Positions 49,901 to 61,700 of a DNA stretch of 64,000 nucleotides are shown in pieces. A model generated the notes under the pieces. It ran no database searches. It was not told the DNA's origin and saw only the letters and a program-made list of their open reading frames with translations. Positions within the stretch are counted from its first letter, which is position 1, and every line of letters begins with the position of its first letter. The stretch covers positions 77,444,781-77,508,780 of the forward strand of contig OY829538.1 of the NCBI GenBank assembly GCA_963691705.1, given 5' to 3'. Source of the DNA: Viola odorata. Taxonomy: Eukaryota > Streptophyta > Magnoliopsida > Malpighiales > Violaceae. Made by a program: the position numbers and the translations under genes.

Positions 49901-50668
49901 CACCCCATAACCTATTAAAAAATACACCATATGATGAGAAATTTGAAGGGAGGATTTAATTGTTAAAATTCTTAAGTTATTATTTAATCGATCTAATACG
50001 GTGGAGTATAAATTAGTCTAATCCGAAAGAGATTTAGGAAACATTGACCAATTCATCTAAGAAAATAGAAAATCTTAGAAATACAATCAATATACATCGC
50101 GATGCATGTACACCCAATTGTGATGTACATGGTTGATGTGTGTGACCACTCTTTTGGCACCTATGATGTTTATGTGTATAGTCATAATGTTTCCCAGCTA
50201 AAGGTTCCTATTCCAAAATCCAAACTTTAATTCACAAAATAAAGACATAAATAAAATAATAATCTAATAAAGGAAATGAATCTGTCTCTATCAATGTATA
50301 CCTAGCTTGAACAAATGTCACCATTTAGTTTAGGGTTTCATTAAAAAAAATCAGGGTTCCATAAGAGAAAATATATTTAATGGAATTAATGAAAATATAT
50401 TTCCAAATATAATTTAATAAAAAATTCTAAAAATTTAAAATATTAAACTAGGTATAATTATTATATAATAATGAATTTGTGTTTTTTTTCCAGAAAATAG
50501 TAATATTATATAAATTTAGTATTTTATTTTTTTAATTTTTTTGATGGAAACCTAAGTTTTTTTTTTCTATGGAAGAGTGACATTGCATTAAAAAAAATAG
50601 GTTAGAATCTCAAATAAAATTCTTGAAATAGAAGGTATTTTATTAGGGTTAATAAATCAAGAAATATT
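46901..50668. other. Intergenic
   Basis: About 3.8 kb of AT-rich DNA without a gene I can support. Small open frames (47260-47505, 48720-48941) show no family features. No terminal inverted repeats were recognised. Confidence 0.45.
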
Positions 50669-50676
50669 GGTACAAT

Positions 50677-51638
50677 TAGGGCTGCACACCGAAATACCGA
50701 ATACCGAATTACCATACCGTCCGAATGCAAATTCGGACTGTATTTTTTTACACAATTCGGTATTTCGGTATTACCGTACCGTACTGAAATAAATTTCGGT
50801 ATGGTACGGTCAGTTTTTTAATGGGTTCGGCATTGACGAAATACTGAATTGCAAAGGAAACATGGGCTTGGGTGGGATGGGCTTTTTCTTTTCATTTTAT
50901 GTCTGCCTCTTTCTTTTCTTTTCATTTTATCTCCTCCTCTTTCTTTCTTTCTTTCTTCTCTGTATTTTTCTTTCTTTTCTCTCCTTCGTTTTTTTCTTCA
51001 CTCTTTTTCTTCCAACAACACCACAGCCGACAACAGCAACAGCAACAGCCACCAGATTTGCTTAGGCCATCACCACCAGCGACCACCACCACTCGGCAAT
51101 TGTTCCTTCCAATTCCACAGCACCAGATCTGCCTCGGCCACCAGACTCACCACCACTGCCGCCACTTGCAACAACAACAACCACCACCACTGAAGTCGCT
51201 GCCCTAATTTCATAAGCATCAATTTCAATTTCAATACTATCAATTTGGTTATTGATATGTTGTCTAAATTTCAGTAAACATATATAATTATTTGATGTAT
51301 GGATTTTTGTTTAATTTCATTGGATGTCAATTTGGTCTTGCATCAGGCTCATCTATTTTCCAATCTCGTTAATTTTACCTTTCCAATTCATTTTTTTAGA
51401 TTGTTTCTTCTATGTATATTTAATTGTTTGTTGCATCAGTGTATATTTAATTGTTTGTTGGTGCTGGAGAAATTAAGATACTTAATTTCGGTATTTTCGG
51501 TACGGTACCAAAATATAGTTCGGTACGGTACCGAAATATAGTTCGGCACGGTACGGTAGAATTTTTTTAAAATTCGGTATACCGAATACCCAATTATTTC
51601 GAACGGTATCTACCGATACTGTCCCATGAGCAGCCCTA
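50677..51638. mobile_element. Non-autonomous hAT transposon, 962 bp
   Basis: The ends TAGGGCTGCAC and GAGCAGCCCTA are inverse over about 9-10 bp. The flanks GGTACAAT (50669-50676) and GGTATAAT (51639-51646) are an 8-bp target duplication with one change. Both subterminal regions are dense in CGGTA, TACCG and GGTACGGTACCG motifs, typical of transposase-binding repeats in hAT elements. The interior has a CT-rich tract (50880-51010) and CAG/CAC-rich low-complexity DNA (51015-51195). Open frames here (for example 50849-51193) encode only Phe/Leu/Ser and Gln/His/Thr runs and are not genes. No transposase is present. Confidence 0.9.
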
Positions 51639-51646
51639 GGTATAAT

Positions 51647-52518
51647 TACCAAAAAAACAAATTACATAAGCATTTGTAGCTTGAAGTAAAAAAAGAAGAA
51701 GAAGGAGGAGCCCATCACTAATGGGCCATTCTGATTTGAGATATGGGCTTGTTTTACGCAGTAAACAACTGGACTGTGGCGCACGAAGCCCGTTGGTGTG
51801 TTCTATATTCCTGGGCCATCAGCACTTTCATGCTTTTGGACCCAAAAAAAAAGCACTTTCATGTTTTCAAATCCGATTTAAGTACAGGGGAAAAAACTGG
51901 CACCTATATACCCTTTGTCGTGCCTTGCGCTCGCTCCGGCATACGAGCTAGTAAGGTACCGTATGAGTAAATTGCTGTGTAAAATTCTCATTATGTGACT
52001 CCTTGCAAGTATGATCTCATTACTTTCGAGGGTTTTAACTTTTATTTACATTATTTAGAAAAAAAATGAAACCTTTTTTACCAAACCTTGAGTAAGTATT
52101 TGAAAATCACATTAAACCCTAATTACTAATTATAAGAACAGAAATATATGATCATTTGAACTAAAACTATATTTTTTTTATTGAATATAAAGCAAGAAAT
52201 AGAAACAAATACACAAGGTATTATGCTTTGATCCTTGTACTGAATTTTTAGGCATGAAACACAACTATCTTGGAGCCAACTAATTCAGAATAATTTTCTT
52301 CATATCGGATCGGCCCGCGTAAGATAGCTAGTTACTCCATACACAAAGATGGAATAAACAATCCCTTGGTTAAGGGGTTACTGTCCTTTACACTAAATAC
52401 ACAGACAAGTACTTTATTTGAATCGAACAAGCTCCAGCTCTTCTTGCTCAACAGAATTAATTCTACATTCGTTCTTCAACCCATAAAATGAAAGAAACTA
52501 AGCCAAAAGTAAAATTAT
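51647..52518. other. Intergenic; 3' flank of receptor pseudokinase gene
   Basis: No gene is supported. The open frames at 51721-51970 lack homology. The part nearest 52518 is probably 3' untranslated sequence of the minus-strand kinase-like gene. Confidence 0.4.
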
Positions 52519-54405
52519 TCAATGATTTGATCCTGGTGTGTCCCAGGTTTCAGGAATGACTGACCGAAGCACATCCCAATCCTGCGGCGCCGGTGATCCT
52601 ACCGTTGAAGCAGTGGCATTGTTAGTTTCACTGATTACTTCCTCAATCCTGTCCAGGACCTCTGCCACTGTCGGCCGATCCTCAGGTTTCTGAGATACAC
52701 ATTTCAGGGATATATTCAGCAATGAAAACCCATATTGCCTTCCTGAAACGCTAACTTCCTTGTCGAAAACTTCTCCGGTCCATTCCTCCCTGATCATTGA
52801 CCTGACCCATTTAGGAAGGTCTATTCCACTCCTTTCTACAGTTTTTCCTGTCAGCAACTCAAGCAGGATTATTCCATAGCTGTAAACATCTCCTTGTTCT
52901 GATTCAGTTTTCTCAGGTGCCGTATATCCATTGGAGACTAAAATGCAGCTCTTTTTCGGGTCACGAAACCGTGTGATCCCATAATCGCTGATTAGTGGTT
53001 CCTCAGTGTCGTCTATCAAGATATTCGAAAGTTTAATGTTCCCATGTGGAATGACTTTGCGGCCATCAGAATTCTGATATATGTAGTCCAAACCCTTTGC
53101 GATGCCTATTGCTATCGACAATCGAAGTTGCCACGGGAATTGCCTCTTTCCCGCAATGTGATCTGTAGATCAAACACAAATTTCAGAAAAAAAGAACAGT
53201 GAATTCATGCAGAATATAAACATTTTTAGACAAGTCGATCCAACGAAGTTTATACCATCTAGACGGTTCAGCAAGCTTCCATTCCTTTGGTACTTGTATA
53301 TTAGCAGTTTTTCGTCCCTGCTCGAATTGTAACCGACAAGGGCAAGGATGTTTGGATGTTTCATCTGTCCTATCACCCTCATTGTCTGGTTAAACTCCTC
53401 GAAGGATACCTGCGATCTCTTTATTCTTTTGATGGCATAAACAGTTCTGTTCTTAAGTGTTACCTTGTACAGGCTGCTGGAAGAGGTCTGGCATTGCAAC
53501 TCAGCTGTGGTGTCAAGGAGATCATTCAAACTGAACCTCTCGTGCTCCTCAGCGAAGAACACAAGATCGGAGTTTATCTCTTCAGTCTTCGGTTCTTCTC
53601 TTGGCGGTGATGGAGGAGGAGGAGTCTTCTGAGGAGGTGCTGGTGGAGATTCCAAATCTTTGCCCTTCTCGAAAGATTCAAGAACCCTCTTCATCATAAA
53701 GTATACGAAAACTGTAAAAAAGATAACAAGAAAACCCAATGGAACGACAAATCTATAATTATCAAACCACTTCTGTTTGCTCGAATGAGGCGTCCCATCA
53801 GTTTGGTTATTCGAGTCATGTACAACGGAATCGAGGGTCATTGAACTTGTAACCATCATGGTCCTCCGAGGGTTATGCCTTCTTCGCACTGCAGCTTCTC
53901 TGGCTATAGGGTTGAGATACAAAAGTTGATTGTTAGAGATGTCAAAGGTCTTCAGATGCTTCAACTTGGTTAGTCCCCCGGGTGGCATTCCACTCAGAAG
54001 ATTGCTGCTAAGATTCAAGCAGGTAAGACTTGCGCACTGCAATATCGATCGAGGAATGCTGCCATGGATGTAGTTCCTTGCCAAGTTCAGAACTCGCAGA
54101 TTCGAGAGCTTGCAGAGAGAATCTGCATTAATTGTCCCGGTAAGATTCGAATCTTCGAGCTTGATTTCAATTATTGTCTGTAAATCGCACTTAATACTAT
54201 TACCCTTCCGCGGAAGTGAGCAGGGATGTGGTATTCTTCCACTTCGGCTAATTCTGAGCACATTTTCAGGATCTAGAGCTCTAACGAAACTGAAGAAAGC
54301 TTCAGTTTCGATTAACTCGCCTCCATAACCTGTTGGGACCAGGAGGAGCAGTGTGATACATATCAATCCCTTCAAGAATGGACTGAAATTTCTTTTCGTC
54401 GGCAT
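52519..54405 (-). CDS. Leucine-rich-repeat receptor-like protein with an inactive kinase domain
   Basis: Two exons (54405-53256, 53162-52519; GT-AG, in phase) encode 597 residues. A signal peptide (about 1-28, LICITLLLLVPTGYG) is followed by a short LRR ectodomain (LRVLNLARNYIHGSIP; LTCLNLSSNLLSGMPP), a transmembrane helix at about 220-242 (VVPLGFLVIFFTVFVYFMM), a Pro-rich juxtamembrane stretch and a kinase fold. The Gly loop is degenerate (QTSSSSLY), the ATP lysine is present (YAIKRIK), HRD is replaced by HGN (IPHGNIKLSNIL), and DFG reads DYG. Loss of the catalytic Asp means it is probably a pseudokinase, like the many plant probable inactive receptor kinases, signalling by scaffolding. Plasma membrane location is expected. 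Ligand and exact orthologue are unknown. Confidence 0.9.
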
Positions 54406-55993
54406 GTCAGCAGCTAATTTGCTTCTTCATTGCATCATTACATACAGGCTATCGCGCGATCGAGTTCGATAAATTTGACTAATGGGTTGTGTTTGCTAAT
54501 TTTGTTGTTTAGAGGTGAGCCAAAACCAAAAGCTTTGCGCGACTAATCTAAGACATTGAGTCCAGTTTTTATTTTAATTTTTCCACAGTTTCCAAAGTTT
54601 GTCCGGTTTCTCGACTGACAGAACCGATGCTGAAATGTTCCGAACTTCGTTGTCATCTATAGGATTCCAAACGCAAGAGGCATATAATCGATATGGCTCA
54701 CATATCAGAAGGGTCCGGTATCTAGTGCTCAAAACAATGTCGGTATTGTCTATATCCAAGCATTGTTCGTGTACTGTATCGTACTATTCGCTAAATTGTT
54801 CTGAACCTGGCTAAATTAGGTCAGCAGATAACAACCCATCTCTGCATAGGAAACTACACCAATGGTTCGTGTACTGTATCGTACTATTCGCTATCGGACA
54901 GAATCGAAATGGGGGAATTTGGAGATTCCAATGTATGTCTTTTTGGTTGAAGACAGACTACTTGTGTGAACAAGAACAACGTAGGAAAAGAAATGGAGAT
55001 TCTGAAAAATTGATAACTGTTTGGGATCAGGATTCTGTTGCTTGTTCTTGTGTGTTCAGATTCTCTGTGGGTTGAAACCAACCAGTGATGTCTTAAAATG
55101 TAGAATCTTAATATACTTTTTTTTATACAAAAAATTAGTTAAACAATTCCAATTAATTAATATAAACAAAAAGTATGAGTATAAGGGTCATTAAACAAAT
55201 AAATTGTGCAAGAACTAATTAATCAAAATATTAAACTACAGGACGGATTTGTGTCATTAAACCGTTTCAAAGCAGAGAAAAAACTCATAATCATACAACT
55301 AATAGGTACCTTTCTCCGAATTACATACTCATAAATTCATAATCATATAAAGTAAAAACTCAATCTAATCCTAATCAAATACTGAAAACACATTCAACAA
55401 AGCATTTGCAAAACACCCAACACCCATTTAACAAGACCTAAACGAATTAACAATAAAAGAGTAATTAATTACCCCGTAGTTAATTAGTGCATCCCACAGC
55501 CACAGAAACTTGGATCACAGGCGCCGATCTACCACCATGCTCTCTTCCACTTGTTCGACCCCACTGCTTCTAACCTTCATCCTCTCTATTCACTACTTCT
55601 ATTATATTCCGTTTGAAATTAGGGTTTACGATCAATTGAGAGTGTAATTGGTGTTTTAGGTAGACGGCGATCTCGGTGATTTGAGAAAAAAATGGAGAAA
55701 TTGGGATAGTTCGGAGTCAGGATTTTTTTCTTCAGGATTTTGAAATTAGGGTTACGGATTTTTTTCTTTTCTAACTTTTTCCTTTTTGGTCAAAGTTTCT
55801 TTCACGCTCACACGCGCCAAATTAATTGCAACATCCACTTCTACCCGTTTATATAAGTTTAGATACCATTTTAGTCCACAAAGTATATAATTTAACATAT
55901 TACTCCATGTCTTTCAAAATATAATCAAAAAAGAAAAAAACCATATAAACATGCATTTCCAATCATCTCCACCTTTTCACAGCTCTTCTGGTT
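54406..55993. other. Intergenic between receptor pseudokinase and P450 pseudogene
   Basis: Contains the promoter side of the minus-strand receptor gene. A 29-bp perfect direct repeat lies at 54765-54793 and 54865-54893, exactly 100 bp apart. A GC-richer, exon-like patch at 55490-55700 could be a remnant of a 5' exon but matches nothing I recognise. Confidence 0.4.
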
Positions 55994-57579
55994 TCAGCCA
56001 ACAGGAAGAAGAACATGATAAGGAATTGGAATCAAACATAGATCATTTTTTCTCCTCACCCATACTCCAAAACACTCAGTCATGTCCAAATCTTGTGGCT
56101 TGCCTCCACTTGGTACCTTCCAATCAAAGTAGAAAAGCAATTCTGCAAGAGGAAGCTCAACATTCGGTGTAGCAAATGATATGCCGGGGCATATCCTCTT
56201 TCCTGCCCCGAATGGGATGAATTCGAAATTTGCCCCCTTGTAATCAATCGGACTATCGATGAATCTTTCTGGCCAAAACCTCTCTGCCTCCTTCCAGTAC
56301 TTGGGATCTCGTCTGAGCGCCCAAAGATTCACAGTTACTTTTGTTTTGACAGGTATGTCATAACCAAGAACCTGACACTGCTCGGTATTCTCCCTTGGAA
56401 GTGACAGAGCACCAGGCGGGTGCAACCTTAAAGTTTCTTTGACAACTAGCTTCAAGAATTTCAGTTCATTCAGCCCTTCTTCATCTACTTTTCCTCTCTT
56501 GTCAAACACCTCTCTGACCTCAGCTTGTGCCTTTCTCAGAATTTCTGGGTCCTCACCATTTCTGGCATCGCCCATTCCACAGCAGTGGAAGATGTTTCGC
56601 TCCCTGCGAAAAAAATGTCCTGAAAACAATATAAACTTAAGTTTAAGGGTGCAAGAATACTTCAAAACTATATGTTGTTAGAATTCAAATATCAAAGATT
56701 CAAATTACCAGGATAATTGCTTTGATGTTGTCGTTAGTTAAGGGAAGTTCAAGGTTGCTTTGTTCCTGAACTGCTACTGTTTCACCATTCTTTGCCATTT
56801 CCCTTTTAGCTCTATGCTCATCCACAATGTTTTCTACCATCCTGTCGAGTTTTCGTTGCAGCCTTTTCATTTTAGGCCTAATTCCACTAACCAGCTGAAG
56901 CCATTTAAAGGATGGAAACAATTCGGCCAAACTAAAACCTCCTGCAACAAGTCCTGCTTCCTGAAGAACATGTAAGAATTATTCTTGCCATTTGGACTTC
57001 CTACTAAACACCGATCGTGCTGTTATCCCATAAGTCAAGGCAAATATTTTCTCGCTGAGATTAACAGTCAATCCTGCAGTTGAAAAAATAGATTTCACAA
57101 AACCTGATACCTCTTCTTCCCTGATTGATCAGAAAAGATTGCACGTGTTTCGCGCTCAACAGCTCCAATATGCATATCTTTCTCATTTGCCTCCAGAAGT
57201 CTCCGTACGGTGCAAATGCAACTGCAGAATCGTAAGATATTATGCTTTCTGCAAGAGAAAATGGCCTTTCAGCAAAGATGGTTCCTTGGGTGTGCAAAAC
57301 CTCCTTGGCTACTTCTGGAGAAGAAACAACCATGGTAGAAACCTCTCCCAGCTTTAGATGCATGATGGGTCCATATTTCTGTGCTAAATATGCTAGACAG
57401 TGATGGGGCATTGGCCCAACAAACTGATGTATATTTCCTATGAAGGGTAGCTTCTTTGGTCCTGGCGGTAGGTTTCCACTCAGGTACTGTTCTGTTTTAG
57501 ATCTCTTCCCAATCCTCAGGATCATGAGCATGAAAACGATGAAACTGAAAAGCAATGAGAAGAGAATCTGGTATTCCAT
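55994..57579 (-). pseudogene. Cytochrome P450 (CYP71 clan/family) pseudogene
   Basis: Two-exon CYP71-type gene on the minus strand (about 57579-56709 and 56619-55994) with all landmarks. These are an N-terminal membrane anchor, the hinge PPGPKKLPFIG, the I-helix FFAGSETSS, ExxR in KETLRLHPP, WPERF, and the heme loop FIPFGAGKRICPGISF with its Cys ligand. Such enzymes hydroxylate specialised metabolites at the ER using P450 reductase. Three lesions break it: an extra T after QSF near 57133 (frameshift), an in-frame TAA near 56977, and a one-base loss near 56554 in exon 2, just after the WAMPEM segment. Outside these the frame is well preserved, so inactivation looks fairly recent. The substrate cannot be inferred. 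A rare functional allele or an assembly error is the alternative. Confidence 0.92.
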
Positions 57580-59711
57580 GTGAAAATATTGCAGAGAAGA
57601 AGTGCAGAAATTAAGAGTAGTGTTAATGGGTTGAAGAGGTGGAAGTGATCTAATAGCTCTTGCATCAAGTCTTAAATTGGAGTCAACATAGGATTTTGTT
57701 CTGAACTTGTTGCTTCTGTAGGTTAGTGCTATTGTTTGATTCTCTGCCAAGACAAGCTATGTATCTATCAAAGAAATGTAACACATTGAATATGTTAGTA
57801 AGCTTTCTCTGTCTCGGTTCCTAAAGAAATAAGAGATGATGTTGCTCAAAGGAACAAATAACAATTGTTTTATAAAAAAGAATCTGAAAAGTGTTCACTG
57901 CTATAGCTTAGTGATCATGTATAGACTATAACTCTGTAATAAAAATTCTGTGTATAATTTAGAATCCAAGTGAAATTTGATGTTGTAACAAAACTTATGC
58001 AATGACTGTTATGCCTAAAATTAATAGTGCTATTCTTAATCATATTTGTTTGGGCAAAAGACGATTTGGCACTCAACATTTTTGGGTTAGGACACTTTGA
58101 TACTCAATTTTCATCTCTGGTTGATTAGGCACTCAATATTTACCGTTAAATACTTTGACACTTAATATTTGCGCCGTTAGATAATTTGGCACCAAAGCAT
58201 CTAACTTTGCAACCGTTAAGTTGTTAACTTTTTTCATTAGTTGCATTAAATTTTTTTTTATAATAAATAAAATAATAAAAAATAAAAAAAAAAAATAAAA
58301 ATATGTAAAAATAATATATAAACAAATCCCATTTTTTAATTAAAAAATAATAATTGTAGACCGTAGAATGTGAAGGAAAAAATTCAATGAAAAAAATATA
58401 AAATATAATTTTTACATAAACAAATCCCATTTTTTAATTAAAAAATAATAATTGTAGACCGTAGAATGTGAAGGAAAAAATTCAATGAAAAAAATATAAA
58501 ATATTTTATTTTTATTTATGAAAGAAAATGTGGTGACAGTTTTGTTTGGTAAAAAAATGAAACAAGAAGCAGAAATGCTTTGACAATTAATTTTTAAAAA
58601 AATGATCTGACAATTCCAGAATTCCTTTAGAAAATAAAAGAAAAGACAATAAACGAAACGGCCCATATACATCTGCCTTTGGACACTGACGCTGGGCTTT
58701 TGATACAGCAAAGCCCACGGCATCCCTTTTAACGAAATACCTTTCTAGAGCTTCCATAAATATTTTGAATTTCAAACGAAAAAAAATATTGTCCATTTGT
58801 AACGTGACGTGTGGCATGTGAGGTGGAATGAAAAATAATAAAAATTGCTGATTTGGACGACTCTGATCTGAAAAAAATACCGAACACGTTAGCGAGAGGG
58901 TCCTAAAGTATCATTTGAGTATAAGTAGAGGGATTCAACGTGTCCAATACATAAGTAGAGGGATAAATGTGTCCAAATGGATACAGTAGAGGGACCAATA
59001 GTGCAATTTATCCTATAATTGTCGGTTGGTATTTATGTTATGTTAAAAATATGGTTGATTCTCAATATTGATTGTGGTCGAGCGATAAAAAAAATCATTT
59101 ATTCTTAACCAAGGTCTATAAATGAAGCAAATCGTATTAAGAGTATGAGAATCATTTCCATTTAAGTTCCAATAATACCAACGATCACAAGGCCAACAAC
59201 CTGTCACCTACTCTCTCCCATTACTGCTAGTTGTCTCCGCTTGAAGCATTTCAAACATTTGACTTTGCTCCCTAAAACCCTTACTTTGCTTGGACATTAC
59301 ACCAAATCACACCACTCATCACATTCAAATAAATGTAAATTTCATTTTTCCTTTCCTTTCACTTCAACATACAAATACAATTGATTTTTTCGATATGTAC
59401 CGATATCCCCCCGTCTTATCACAATAAGTAATTATCTCAAACTCAATACATTGATGTTCGACCTCAACTAATTTTGAGAAACATACCGGTAAGTTAAAAC
59501 CAAACAATAGAAGCAATTTCTATTACAAGATATAAAAAAAAAACTAATAAAATATTCATACCCATTTACCAAACTTATATATATATATATAGACAATTCC
59601 TCCCTCCACCGATATTCTTTCCACAATTTTTTTTCATTCCTTACCCAATAATAAAAGAGGAAAGAAAATGATACCTACAATCACAAAATTTGCCTACAAT
59701 CACACTACTAG
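57580..59711. other. Intergenic with a repeat-rich middle
   Basis: No gene is seen. The stretch 58050-59015 looks like an old transposon: its right margin (GAGGGACCAATAGTGCAATTTATCC) resembles the outer ends of plant Mutator-like/MITE families, and the left margin has related short motifs (GATTTGGCACTC). It contains the 98-bp tandem duplication listed separately. A short (TA)n lies at about 59579-59591. Confidence 0.4.
58318..58508. repeat. Tandem duplication, 98-bp unit x 2
   Basis: Copies at 58318-58415 and 58416-58508 share a near-perfect run of about 85 bases, including AATTGTAGACCGTAGAATGTG. Period is 98 bp. Non-coding. The near identity implies a recent duplication. Confidence 0.85.
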
Positions 59712-61176
59712 CTACCATTTGTTATCGTCATCATCATTATCGTCGTCATCTTCGTCCTCAATCTCGTCAAAGAACGGGTCATTGAGGAGATCTGAGGCAG
59801 AAGGTCTTGCCCTTGGTTGAGCAAGGCATTTCTCAATGAATGCCTTAACTTCAGGGTCCTTGACCTTGCTAAGGGCATGTGGCTTGACCCCAGAAGAGAC
59901 CTTCTTGTATATTTTAGCCACATTGTCACATTCACTATATGGGATTTCCATAGTCACCATCTCAAGAACGCACATACCAAATGAGTAAATGTCCACCATT
60001 TCTGTGTAGTTCTCATCATATAGCTCTGGTGCCATAAATTCTGGAGTCCCAAGAACAGAATGTGCTAAATGACTCTTCCCTACTACTGCAGCCAACCCAA
60101 GGTCACCAATCTTGACCTATTCACACCAAATTGTAATTACCACACAATTAAATAAAACTACATCTAGCGAATGTTGATACTTCCGATAAAACAGAAAGAA
60201 CAAGAACTCAAGTTCGATGGGTATACTAAAAAAGAAAAATATATTTAAGGTCCATTAATTTTAGAAAAATCATTTTGCAAAAGAGGGAACGGGTGCATTT
60301 AATTTCAACATATATAGGATCCACCCATATTTTGGGAAAAACATGAAAATGATTCTAAAAGCTGCTTGCAAGTATAGGAATCATATTCTTTTTTTCTTTT
60401 TCGTTACTTTTCCAGCAATTAAAGGCTATAATTAACACTAGACCAAATCAAGCCGGTAGAATAATAACTTGATACTCTAACAAGATAAATCTCTATCCCT
60501 AAAAGTAACTCTTTCCTTTATCTATCAACTAGAAGCCAAATTAGTGTTAATTCGGACGAATCACGCTAGTAGAAATATCTCCTAATACTCGAACCACATT
60601 AGTTTGGAAAAAAAATACTCCAAAACAACCAAAAAAAGAAATATCCTGACTAATAAGGGAAAATAAAATCAAGAATCGTACCTGGCCAATGTTGCCATTG
60701 ACAAACAAATTGCTGCAGTTGAGATCTCTATGAATGACACAAGGGTCATGGGTATGCAAATATTCCAACCCTTTCAAGATTTGTTTGGACCATTTCTTCA
60801 ATGCTTTCATGGAAACATGCTTGTGTTTCTTCCTATACTCCCTCAAATTCCCAGAAGTGCAAACTTCGGTTATAAAATTCAACGTCCCATGTCCCTCGTC
60901 ACGCCACACATAATGCAACGAAATTATGTTCTTGTTCGTTAGCGATCTCAACAGCCGAACCTCCGAATGGAGCCGATGGATCATGCTCGGATCGTCACTG
61001 AAATGTCTCAATTTCACCTGGTTCCAAGCTACTTCAATGCCTTCTTCCTGGTCGAACCCGCGGTACACTTTCTTTACCGCGCCGCACCCTAGTAGCTCAT
61101 TGTACCGGCCATATCGACCGGATGGGTCGATCTCGACGAACGGTTCGGAGTCGTCCGGCGCCATAGCACATGGCAT
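59712..61176 (-). CDS. WNK11: WNK-type serine/threonine protein kinase, WNK11-like
   Basis: Two coding exons (61176-60682, 60116-59712; GT-AG) encode 299 residues, close to the roughly 310 of Arabidopsis WNK11. This is the short WNK class, little more than a kinase domain. Defining feature: the catalytic lysine lies in the Gly loop ([11 protein letters not shown]), and the usual lysine site reads Asn (EVAWNQV). Also visible are [12 protein letters not shown], the DLGLA variant of [14 protein letters not shown] and WNK-type [14 protein letters not shown]. The C-terminus is an acidic tail ([18 protein letters not shown]). Plant WNKs act in ion/osmotic, circadian and flowering signalling. The ATG directly follows a splice acceptor (TTGTTAG), so the leader contains an intron (61177-61592). 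From memory it corresponds to At5g55560. Confidence 0.93.
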
Positions 61177-61700
61177 CTAACAACAACAATGAAGAACATT
61201 ATGGGGAATAAATTAAATACTACTACTAGTCGAAAACAATGTGAACACACTTGCAATTAATTAATTAATTAACAGGGTGTGTAGTTGGTCAAATCATAAT
61301 TAATAGCACTATCAACGCGTTATACGCTTTTCATTCAAATCATAATTACTGCCAACATGAAAAATCATAATTATAACAATAAAATAGCATAAAATTAACC
61401 AAGAAAAATCAAAATTTAATCTACAACCTTTGATCAATCGAAATCGAAACATCTAAAGATAACAAGAGAGGGAAAAAAAATCTACCGATCTTATAAGTAA
61501 TAAAATCAAAACTTAATTACAGATCAAAGACTACTTGATAATATAAACAGAAAAATTAAGAAAAAGAAAATAAGAGAGAATTAAAGGATTACCGTAGACA
61601 GGAAGGTGCTGTTCTTGTCAAGAGAAGAAGAAGAAGAAGGAAGAAGAAGAAGAAGAAGAAGAAGAGAGTCGTGAGGAAGCTTACGCTACTCTTTTATTTG
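61177..61700 (-). promoter_or_regulatory. 5' leader exon (CTT-repeat rich) and leader intron of the WNK gene
   Basis: On the minus strand the donor CTACG|GTAATC at 61593/61592 and the acceptor just before the ATG define a leader intron of about 416 bp. Upstream, 61621-61672 is a (GAA)n-type microsatellite on the plus strand, that is (TTC)n in the transcript. CT-rich leader microsatellites are frequent in plant genes and can influence expression. The 61735-61750 TATATATATA run may be the TATA region. Confidence 0.55.

Noticed and set aside
50849..51207. Overlapping open frames rich in Phe/Leu and Gln/His/Thr
   Set aside because: They lie inside a defined hAT element and come from CT and CAG/CAC low-complexity DNA in all three frames; no domain is visible.
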